A DNA stretch of 64,000 bases from Lumbricus terrestris (taxonomy: Eukaryota; Annelida; Clitellata; Crassiclitellata; Lumbricidae): contig OX457036.1 in the NCBI GenBank assembly GCA_949752735.1, positions 98,189,761-98,253,760 of the forward strand, written 5' to 3'. The translations under genes were made by a program, and so were the position numbers. The notes below the pieces were generated by a model. That model made no database searches, had not been told where the DNA came from, and was given only the letters and a program-made list of their open reading frames with translations. Shown here piece by piece: positions 24,440 through 35,500 of the stretch; the stretch's first letter is position 1, and every line of letters begins with the position of its first letter.

Positions 24440-24925
24440 TTACTTGGTTTTGCAAGTAAACGAATACATATCTATTTATGCGGGCTTAACACTTTCACGC
24501 ATTAATAAGTTGCAATCTGTCCTTAATGCTGCGGCCCGCCTGATTGGCGGCACACCAAAGTTTGGGCATATATCAAGTTTTATACGGGAAGAACTGCACT
24601 GGTTGCCAATGCAAAAACGTTTTGAGTTTAAGATTTGAATGTTCATGCGCAATTGCCTAGCAGGCCAAGCTCCGATCTATCTTATGGAACTCTGTGTATC
24701 TGTGCTGTCCATCCCAGGCCGTAGATTCCTTCGCTCTGCTACGCATGGTGACCTGGTTGTCCCTTTGGCTCGATCTTCCACAGTGCTACATAGAAGCTTT
24801 GCTATGGTTGGTCCGTCTTTCTGGAATAAGTTACCTATTAGTCTCCGCAATGAACTTCTTTGTATTTCTTTGCCCTTTTTCCGCAAGCGTTTGAAAACCA
24901 TTCTCTTTGTAATGTAATGTAATGT
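24440..24925 (+). mobile_element. LINE 3'-end fragment, tail to tail with the next LINE
   Basis: Plus-strand translation gives INKLQSVLNAAARLIGG, ELHWLPMQKRFEFKI, a stop, then a second open stretch with VGPSFWNKLPISLR and FFRKRLKTILF. This is the standard C-terminal region of CR1/L2-like reverse transcriptases. It ends in TAATG repeats at 24910-24925, where the oppositely oriented element begins. Confidence 0.75.
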
Positions 24926-26880
24926 AAATCTTCGAGAATTTCTCAGCGCCCACAAAAGCCACGTCAGGGAGACCAGCTTATTCACCGGCGCTATATCAAA
25001 TCAAGTCCGCAATAGCCAGAGCTGCCGTTTTCGTTCCGGTGCCAGGTCAAAATCCGGGGAGGTCAAGCCGAGGAGACAGCGTGGTGCTACGGTGGTTGTC
25101 GGTGATGGTTGGGTGATGGAACTTGATTGGAATCTGGATAGGATAGGTTGAAAAGTTCGGTTTTCAGTCGTGAATGGAATGCAGCAGAGGATAGTGCAAG
25201 CGGAGGAGAGGTTGAATTTGGAGGTGAGACTGCAGGAGAGATAGGAGGGTGAGCGAACAGGCGGAGGTATGTTGGGAGTCCGTTCCAAAGAGCTGGTGCA
25301 GCATAGACTAAGGAGCGGTCGCAGAATTTCAGAGAGGATGATACTGGAGGCCGAGAGAGAGAAAGATATGATGATGAGCGCGTAGACCTGTGCGGTTGAA
25401 TGGTGATTAGTTGACGAATGTAGGAGGGCTGAGAGGTTTGAAGAGCGTTGTAGGTTAGAGAAACAATTTTGTAATGGATGCGCTGAGAAACTTTTAGCCA
25501 ATGAAGAGACTTGAGAACAGGGGTTATGTGGTGATGTTTGGGAGTCTTAGTGACTGCGCGGGCAAGAGCATTCTGGATATTTTGCAGGCGTTTAATTTGA
25601 AGAGAATCTATTTCATGGAAGAGCGAATTGCAGTAGTCGAGTTTGGAATGAACTATTGAGGTGGCTATTGTGCAGGCGGTCTTGTAATTTAGAATTGGAC
25701 GCAATCGACGGAGGTCGCGGATGTGCATATAGCAGGTGCGGGATAACTGGGTGATATGGTCAGAAAAAGTAAGGTTTTTGTCAAAAATGACCCCGAGATT
25801 GCGGACAGGAGAAGAGTATGGCGTAGGAAGAGTTGGGTCTGTTTGAGAAAAGTCAGAAGGATAGTCTAGTTTGTTTAATTGCTCGCGTAGGCCAATGATG
25901 AGAAATTCTGTTTTTGAGGGGTTGAGGCAGAGCAGATTAGCGGTCATCCAGGCTGAAATCTGAGTTATTGTGTTATGTAGCTGATTTAGTGCGTCTGAGA
26001 AGGAGCGAGGGGAGAAAGATATGAATAGTTGAGTGTCGTCGGCATAGAGGTGATGATCAGCAGAGGATGACGAAATGAGTTTGCTGAGTGGGGAGGTATA
26101 GAGAATGAACAGGAGAGGACCAAGGACTGAACCTTGAGGGACACCACAGGTGAGGATTTGTTGATTAGATGAGTGACCAGAAGCGCTAACGATGAAAGAG
26201 CGTGAGGAAAGGTATGATTTGATCCATGAGAGGGCAGTGCCAGAGATTCCAAAGACAGAGGAGAGGCGATTGAGAAGAATAGCATGGTCTATTGTGTCAA
26301 AGGCTGCAGAGATGTCTAAGAGGCACAGACAAGAGACTTGTTGACGGCCTATCGCCATCACAAGTTTGTTGTAGAGCGAGGCCAGGAGTGTTTCGGTAGA
26401 GTGATGCTTAGTGTAGGCAGACTGGTTTGGGTTTAGAAGATTGTTGGAGATGAGGTAACTGTTGAGACGAGAGAGGACAATCCGTTCGGAGAGTTTGGAT
26501 AAGAATGACAGATTTGAGATTGGACGGTAGTTGGATAGGAGTTCTTTGTCCAGAGATGGTTTTTTGAGAAGTGGTTTAACAACTGAGTCTTTGAAAAGCG
26601 TAGGGAAGGTACCGGTTGAGAGTGACAGATTTATGAGCTTGGTTATCGTGGGAGCAAGAAGGACTACACAGTCTTTAAGCAAAGAGGTTGGGATTGGGTC
26701 AAGGTCGCATTGCTTGTTTTGAGAGGCCTGAATGAGGGTGATAATTTCTGCTTCAGTAGCAGGCTCGAAGAGGTTGAAAGATATTGTAGGTGGCAAAGTT
26801 GCGTCTGAATAGGAAGAGTCGGTTTGCGTGCTGGTAGATTTCGATAAGATTGTGGTTAGGTGTCAGGTCGGGAGCGCCTC
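24926..26880 (-). mobile_element. non-LTR retrotransposon with open reverse transcriptase ORF (25087-26796)
   Basis: The minus strand from 26796 to 25087 is open for 569 codons. Reverse transcriptase motifs appear in order: NYRPISNLSFLSKLSERIV, CLLDISAAFDTIDHAIL, CGVPQGSVLGPLLFILYTS, the catalytic LYADDTQLF, LNPSKTEFLIIG and NLGVIFDKNL. They are followed by the C-terminal LHWLKVSQRI and AAPALWNGLPTYLR blocks. An upstream endonuclease is not seen, so the copy is probably 5'-truncated. The 3' tail (minus strand) reads GCGCCGGTGAATAAGCTGGT and ends in ATTAC repeats. By motif style it is CR1/L2-like. The undamaged frame suggests a young insertion. Confidence 0.9.
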
Positions 26881-27693
26881 TGAGGAGTTCTCTTGAAGTG
26901 GCGCTATATAAATGTACGATTACAATTACAATTATGATAGCTGAAAATACGCAAAAGGCTGCTTCACCAAAAGCCCCCTTATGGAAAGCGTCTGAACTTC
27001 CTTGAGCTAAATATAATTTTTCGTTTATTTAAATACGCATATCGTAGCGTCACGGAAAATTTACAAATGAGTCAGTGTGAGTTTTGAATTCGCTTATAAT
27101 AATCTTTAAATTGTCAGGCTATATTTAGAAACAGTTCTCTAGTTTTTATATGGTCTCGGTTTAAGCTTGGTTTATTGACCAATGAGATACGTTCTTTTTC
27201 CTAACCACCAAGGTTGCTTGTGAAAGTTGTGAACATGATTTCACTCCAAACGATAGATGGCGCTCCAGTTAAAATTCCGTTTCTATCGCTAAATATCATG
27301 TTTTTTAATCTCCAAAGGCATTTGTTTAATTTGTGGACACAATTATTCGTCAGTCTGCTTTTATAGATGCATCTAATTGAATGCTTTTATTTTGTGAAAG
27401 ATGTGAAATTTTTCAGAACTTCGATTATCGCCCAAAAATGTTCGAAGCGCTAAAGAAGAAACCTGTGTAGTCCTTGTCCACCAATCAGAATCGTCGTGCG
27501 TTGAGATGCTTTATCGTCGATGAGTGAACCAATCTGTTGAAAAAGATTTTGAAATTAAAAATCTCCGCTATTTGATAACATTTTTAAGATTTTGGGACAT
27601 TTGTACCGAGAAACAAAGTCAAAGTTTTTCTTGAAAATATGATTAAAGACAGGACGTTATATTTCACCATTTAACTTACTTCCCGACTTTAAA
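26881..27693 (+). promoter_or_regulatory. 5' region of the SGF11/ATXN7L3-like gene
   Basis: The interval begins with a SINE/LINE tail (GGCGCTATATAAAT, then ATTACAATTACAATTA, 26897-26931). The rest is AT-rich with an inverted CCAAT box (GACCAATGAG at 27177) and should contain the promoter and 5' untranslated region. No TATA box or start site can be fixed. Confidence 0.4.
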
Positions 27694-30600
27694 ATGTCCA
27701 GATCTGGAGAGAAGGAAGAATATTCGGTTTGTTCACGCCATACCCTAGATATTGGAACCTTTAAATAAGAAAAATAATTGCGAAAAGTCACCAATGAATT
27801 GTATTGATGATATCGGAAACAGCAGTAGTGTATCGTTTCACGACTTTTTGTGTTAATTCAATAACTGATCATAGTTGAGTTTATGCCATAGTGTTGCGAC
27901 TAGCCAACTGCGCCTCGCATTTTAATCTGATTTTGTGAACTAATTTTTCATTTTGACCTCTGATTTGCCTGTAAAAAATATTTCACGATCTTTTATGCAT
28001 ACGTGTGATTTTACGCGTACTTGTTAAGAAACCTTGTACTCCAAAAGCGTGGCCATGACAAAACTTTGGGGCGGTTTTCCGTCGGAAATGGTCGCCTAGT
28101 ATCGAAAAAATAATAAATTGCCTGGAGCGGCTAGAGCCCGTGAGGCACCCCTAAAATTGCCCATGTTACATGCACACCTGCTTCATTCATGTTTGTGACC
28201 TTTGTTGTGTTTGATCTATGTTTGATTTTTAAACTGCCTCTAGCATGTTGCTACTTCCATTGTTCACTCTGAGCTTGACTTCTGTTACTCCCTCTTCATC
28301 ATCTTGAATCCACGAAGACTAAGCCTCTTGAACATATTGAAATTTCAGAGTGATCAAGTTGTGCTGGCCATTTAGAGTACAGGCGACCATTTTTTGCTTT
28401 CCATAAACCCATTAACTGTTAGGCCAAACAATTATTGTAGAGTCATAAAACGACGTAAAATCGTAGATATAGATGAATGGAATAACTAGAAACTGAAAAA
28501 GTATGTAGTGTCAACATTTTCATTTAATAAAAATTTAGGAATTAAAAATTTATAAGCTATTTTAACTTTAATATAGGCCTATTTTAATTTTAAAGGTATT
28601 GACATAGGACGATTGCATGGTGAGTCGCCAAATTTGTTTGTGAGTTTAGACCTGTGTTGTGCAAAGAAAAAGGTTGAGAACCTCTGCTCGAAGCAGTCTT
28701 TGAAGGCTTCATGACGATCTGTTGATTCTGTATTGGTTTTGAGAAAATAACTCTGCAGAAGTTGATTCTGAACTGAAATGATTGTTTTTCTGATTTTCAG
28801 AGGGTCTTGGATGACTTAATGGCTGAACTGATTGATGACGTCGCTTGTGGATTGTGTTTCGAAGTTCATCGCGCGTGTAAACTCGGAACATTCTTACTTG
28901 ATGAAACCGATTACGAGTATTACACTTAATTACTTCTGTGATAAAATTATTTATCATTGTTGGAAAGTCTGTCCACTTTCGTCAAACATTTTCATCATCA
29001 ATACCCACTTTTGACAGGATTTTGCATTTTCCAAATTGCTCTCGAATATTGTTGTTCACGTTTGGACTGTTTTAAACAACCGATTAAATTGGATTTTGCT
29101 TTGCGATAGCTAAGTGCAATGTTATTTAATATTGGGTCATTCCACGTCAAATCAACCAGGGGTGTACATCACACCCCTTCAGATTTTTCTGAAAATTTTT
29201 GTACATAAACTACATGCAATATAAGGAATAACAGTGAAAATTTGAGCAGAATATCTCAAAATTTGACCGAGATATTAATTTTTGAAGTTAATGATCAAAA
29301 AACGAACTGCAAGAAAACGGCATGATACACCAGGTTTAGACTGTTATATCTCGACCATGAAACGAGCAAGAGGGCTGAAATATTTTTTGTACAATCAGTT
29401 TTTTGTGCTCTTTCCAAATATGCAAGAACCTGGATGGAGTTATTTTTGGTTTTTAATATAAAAATTAGTAAACATAGCACAGATGCCAATTCTCACTCAA
29501 GTTGTGGACATCATGTCAGCAGGCAGGAATGAGCTGTAATAAAACTTGTACTTGTTTTATATTGAGGCACATTGGTGCTCATCAGACATATAGTCAGTAC
29601 CTGATTAGTTTCATCATTAGTGTGTTTTCCACCGACGTTTTCCTTGTCGGGATCGTGAAAATAGGGTCCATAGCTCGTCAAAAAAGTGACAATGTGTATC
29701 TTTTGAAATTGATGAAAATTTGCACATATATTGAGGACATGCAGATCCTTCATTGGTGCAAAATTCAGGATGGTGTTCAGTTCCGTTTCTGGAAAATTAT
29801 TTTTTGAAGTCGACCAATAATTACTGTGTCGCGAGCAAATGGCATGATCCACAACGTTTGGACTGTCATATCTAGACCAGGAAATGAACCAGAGGACTGA
29901 TATTGTTGTCATGTAATCACTTTCTTATGCTCTTTCCAGGTATGTAAGAATGTTGGTTGTATTTCATGCGAATTTTAATTTATAAGTTTGCAAATATTGC
30001 ACAAATGCCAATTTACATTTATTCGGACATGAAAACTGCATGATCCGCCATGCTTGGACTGTCATATCTAGGCTAGGAAATTAACCAGAGGACTGGTATT
30101 GTTGTCATGTAATCAGTTTCTTTTGCTCTTTCCAGGTATGTAAGAATGCTGGTTGTATTCCCAGTGATCTTTAGTTTATAAGTTTGTAAATATTGCACAA
30201 ATGCCAATTTACATTTATTCGGACATGAAAACTGCATGATCCACAATGTTTGGACTGTCATATCTAGGCCAGGAAATTAACCAGAGGACTGATATTGTTG
30301 TCATGTAATCAGTTTCTTGTGCTCTTTCCACCTAAGTAAGAATGTTAGTTGTATTCCCAGTGATTTTTAGTTTATAAGTTTGTAAATATTGCACAAATAC
30401 CAATTTACCGTATATTTCTTCGGACGTGCATAATTGTATATATCTCACTCAGATATATCCTCTTTCATATGATGATTACTCACTTAGATAGCTAGATATC
30501 CTCCAGATAATTTTTTACTTTCATCTATTACCATAATTAACATTGTGTGAAATGGAAAATTGTGAGTCATTATCATATGAAAGAAGTATGTCTGAGTATA

Positions 30601-32466
30601 TTTAAAATAAAATATACAATCGTATGTGTCCGAATAAATGCAAGTCGGCATTTGCGCAAAATTGTCAAATTAGAAATCACTGGGAATACAACCAAAATTC
30701 TTAGCTACCTGTAAAGTGACCAGTGATTACATCGCGACAATATCAGTCCTTTTAATTTCCTGGCCTAGATATGACAGTCCAAGCAGTGTGGACATGTGTT
30801 GACCTCTCAGACATGTTTTCATGTCCGAATAAATGTAAATTGGTATTTGTGCAATATTTACAAACTTGTAAACTAAAAATCACTGGGAATACAACTAACA
30901 TTCTTACTTAGGTGGAAAGAGCACAAGAAACTGATTACATGACAACAATATCAGTCCTCTGGTTAATTTCCTGGCCTAGATATGACAGTCCAAACATTGT
31001 GGATCATGCAGTTTTCATGTCCGAATAAATGTAAATTGGCATTTGTGCAATATTTACAAACTTATAAACTAAAGATCACTGGGAATACAACCAGCATTCT
31101 TACATACCTGGAAAGAGCAAAAGAAACTGATTACATGACAACAATGACAGTCCAAGCATGGCGGATCATGCAGTTTTCATGTCCGAATAAATGTAAATTG
31201 GCATTTGTGCAATATTTGCAAACTTATAAATTAAAATTCGCATGAAATACAACCAACATTCTTACATACCTGGAAAGAGCATAAGAAAGTGATTACATGA
31301 CAACAATATCAGTCCTCTGGTTCATTTCCTGGTCTAGATATGACAGTCCAAACGTTGTGGATCATGCCATTTGCTCGCGACACAGTAATTATTGGTCGAC
31401 TTCAAAAAATAATTTTCCAGAAACGGAACTGAACACCATCCTGAATTTTGCACCAATGAAGGATCTGCATGTCCTCAATATATGTGCAAATTTTCATCAA
31501 TTTCAAAAGATACACATTGTCACTTTTTTGACGAGCTATGGACCCTATTTTCACGATCCCGACAAGGAAAACGTCGGTGGAAAACACACTAATGATGAAA
31601 CTAATCAGGTACTGACTATATGTCTGATGAGCACCAATGTGCCTCAATATAAAACAAGTACAAGTTTTATTACAGCTCATTCCTGCCTGCTGACATGATG
31701 TCCACAACTTGAGTGAGAATTGGCATCTGTGCTATGTTTACTAATTTTTATATTAAAAACCAAAAATAACTCCATCCTGGTTCTTGCATATTTGGAAAGA
31801 GCACAAAAAACTGATTGTACAAAAAATATTTCAGCCCTCTTGTTCGTTTCATGGTCGAGATATAACAGTCTAAACTTGGTGTATCATGCTGTTTTCTTGC
31901 GGTTCGTTTTTTGATCATTAACTTCAAAAATTAATATCTCGGTCAAATTTTGAGATATTCTGCTCAAATTTTCACTGTTATTCCTTATATTGCATGTAGT
32001 TTAAGTACAAAAATTTTCAGAAAAATCTAAAGGGGTGTGATGGCAAATTGCCACTTTGCTGGTTGATATGACATGGAATGACCCTATTGTTAAATATTCT
32101 TCTGCCTGCCCTCGCGTTATGATCTCTTTTAACCATGCATTGGAGAATGGCATAATGGAGGTTGTTAATTTATAACAATCTTTGTGAGTTTCTGGAATGA
32201 AGGTAAATTGTGAACAGTTGTGCAGATATTAACCTGAGGTTATGATCTTATGAAGTAGATATTCAGTCTTTATTTCATAGAACCAAGGTTTCCATTCTTT
32301 GCATGTAGGTGTTGGCGATTGCAGGTTTGGTGTTTTACTTTCTAATTGTCCTGATGTTTCTTTATTTCAGATCTCAGAAACAGTTTGGTAAGCAGACATT
32401 TGCTGCAAATTGATCACTGATTTAAGTACAAGGTAGTGAATAAATGAGTCTGCACACACACACACG

Positions 32467-32506
<40 letters not shown>

Positions 32507-35500
32507 TTGTTCACTACTGCTTCTAATCACTTCTAATTACTGAGTTATTTGTATTTATTAAAGTAATTTATTATGGTGCTACTAAAAAACTGTCCAAAAG
32601 CACTCTCTGCATTGACATACAATGTTACATATCAGTTCAGAATTATCCTCTGTAAGGAAATCAGTGCTGAGCAAACTGGAGAAAGTCACCAGTTATGGGC
32701 CCTTGCACACGCATATAACCAGGGTTCCAATGGATTCTCAGTGAAAGTTGCCTCAGGTAAAATCAGAGTGTCTGGATGCTGCTCTGTCAGTTAGATGGAT
32801 TGATGGCTGCAACAAGTGATTGCATCCTTATTGTGTGTACCTGCAGTTGGAGTAATATACGCTTTACTTACTTACTTGAATTATTATCTTTTCATGGCTT
32901 CACCTGTCTTTCCTGTCTACTCAACCAGTCATCTCCGTATTTCTACAGTATGTCGAGCATTTCTTTCAATTGTTATTTGCGTCAAATGTAAGATTACCAG
33001 TTTCTCGCTAAAATACTTACTGTTTAATTGCATCGAGCAATTGCCCAGAGCAAATGGATGAATGTTCAGTTGAGATTTTGTTGTTTGTTGTTTTGCTGCT
33101 CATAGAAATCGTCAACGAATCTGGTCTCGATGTATTTGGTCAACTGCCGGCGAAGAAGCAGTACGAATGCATCTGTCCAAACTGTGATCGCAATCTGGCG
33201 GCTTCAAGATTTGCGCCTCACCTGGAGAAGTGCATGGGAATGGGTCGCAACAGTTCACGTATCGCATCCAGAAGGTCAGTTGAAGGTCATTTCATTCCGC
33301 TTGTGCGATAAGAACTGGTCGGGTCAAATGTTGACGCAAAGTTTAGATTTGTTTGCGACATATTTCTGAGGCATTACTCTAATTCCATGCATGGGTCACC
33401 AGTTCTTTTGCGAGTGCTGTGTCACATCAGATGGGTTGCTCATAGATCTATGTCCCGTGCAGTTGTGGAAGAAAATTCATCCAAAGCATGCTCAAACTAA
33501 GTCATAAAATGATGATGAAATGATGTAACGGAATTAAATCATTTTTATGTAATTTAATTTTTACGCTCTTACTATATTTTGATGTTTTGTAATGTGATGC
33601 TGTGTTGACAACACGACGTTTTAAATTAATTGCAGTGTTTGACGTGCTCTGAGTTCACGTTGTATGGAATCACGTGTTTATCATTGACATGTTAATGTCG
33701 TGAAATGATGGACAAGAAATGCGAACACTTTACAATGACACATTTGCAACACTGACAAATGTTGGGTGAAGTCATTTTATTGAAATACAGGTAAAGTAAT
33801 GAAAAGTCAGGTGAAGACAGAACTGTAGATAAGTCTGTCTTCATGTCTGTTTTCTCTGTCTCTCTCACTGTCTGCCTGTGTCTGTCTCTCTCTCTGCCTG
33901 TAATAATTCTGTTTCGCTTTGTGTAGAATTGCAACGAACACTGGGAAGAAGGCGAGTGACGTTGAAAGCGACGATAACGATGATGAAAACGATCTCAGCT
34001 ACTGGCCAGATCACAAAGGTAACGATGTTTTATCACAGAGGTAACGATATTTTATCACAAAGGTAACGATGTTTTGTCGCAAAGGTAACGATGTTTTATC
34101 GCAAAGGTAACGATGTTTTGTCGCAAAGGTAAGAAGTTTTATCGCAAAGGTAACGATGTTTTATCGCAAAGGTAACGATGTTTTATCACAAAGGTAACGA
34201 TGTTTTATCGCAAAGGTAACGTTATTGTCAGAAAGGTAATGATATTATTGCAGACATTTATTGGCTCAGTGGTAATGATATCACAGAAGTAATATCATGC
34301 CAAAGGTAACAAATTATTGTCTGAATGGTGACAATATCATAAATTTAATTGTATATATTGCTACAAAGGTAACAATATTTCTCAATAGTGATGATATTAT
34401 CACATAGAAAGATACTGTCACATAGATGACAGATCTCAGTATTAGCGATCTTATCACATAGGTAATGCTGTTATCATTAACATATTGACAAAGTTAATAT
34501 TGTTTTAGTGGTAATGATAGTCACAACTTAGGTAATGATATTGATTGATGATTACAGTTCTTATGATGATTGATTTCAGACTTTCATATCTTTGCGGCCA
34601 TGCTAACATTGAAATTGTTGCTGGTAATAATAATAGTGGAATATCTGGGATGGAGTGCAACGTTCTATTATAAGAGGATTGATTATAATCTGCCATATCG
34701 TGAGTTATGACCAGAGTGAGGTGAACATTTCTGAGTGTTTTGATTTAAATTGATGATGTGATGTGTTGCATTTTTAGCGCGAAAATTGAGGAAAGACAAA
34801 ACCGCCGTCCAGTCGAAAAAGAGTTCAAAATTAAAAACCAGTAAGTTATTCTGCTTGCCTAAGTTTAAAAGACACCAATCATTGCCGGTGTGTTGCAGAT
34901 TATAATTAGCAATTGCTATTTAACCAACGGTGCACCAAAACAAAACCGTAATAATCAAGCGAATTTCAAGATGAGCGGAATGCCAAGAAGACAGTTATTG
35001 TGTTCCTAGATATGCAATTTGAAAGTGAGAAATCAGAAGACAGAACTGACTTATGTTGTTGGTGTTGCGTCTATCAAACATCTGTTCTGAGAAAATCATC
35101 AACTCCAAATTTCTAAATCAGCACTTGAGCGCTTAGCTAATTCAGCAGCACGGATTTTAGGATCTAAGGCCGAGGTTATTCACGCGCTCTGAACTTATTC
35201 ATCAGCACTGAGCATATTTTTTCTCACATGCGAGTACCAAACTCATTCACAATCGTCGAGTAGATTCTGGAGTTGATTCACTTGTCACTTGCTGATCAGT
35301 CAAAGTGGAAATTGGGAGTTTTAAACTTTTTTTAAAAACTCTGTTGTGTTTGTTAATCGATGTGTCGTTCTATTGATTCAAATTCTCTTTGTACTCACTT
35401 CATCAATTCTCCTTCATTTGAATTGTGTGACTCCATCACTCTTGCATTCCTGGCCAGAGTTTCTTATCTTTCGTAAATTGTAATCTCCAAATTTCTAAAG

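Noticed and set aside
29511..31914. Pairs of identical 62- to 133-codon frames on opposite strands
   Set aside because: They are the same palindrome read twice. They match no known protein, have no start context, and the other strand is open in the same places.
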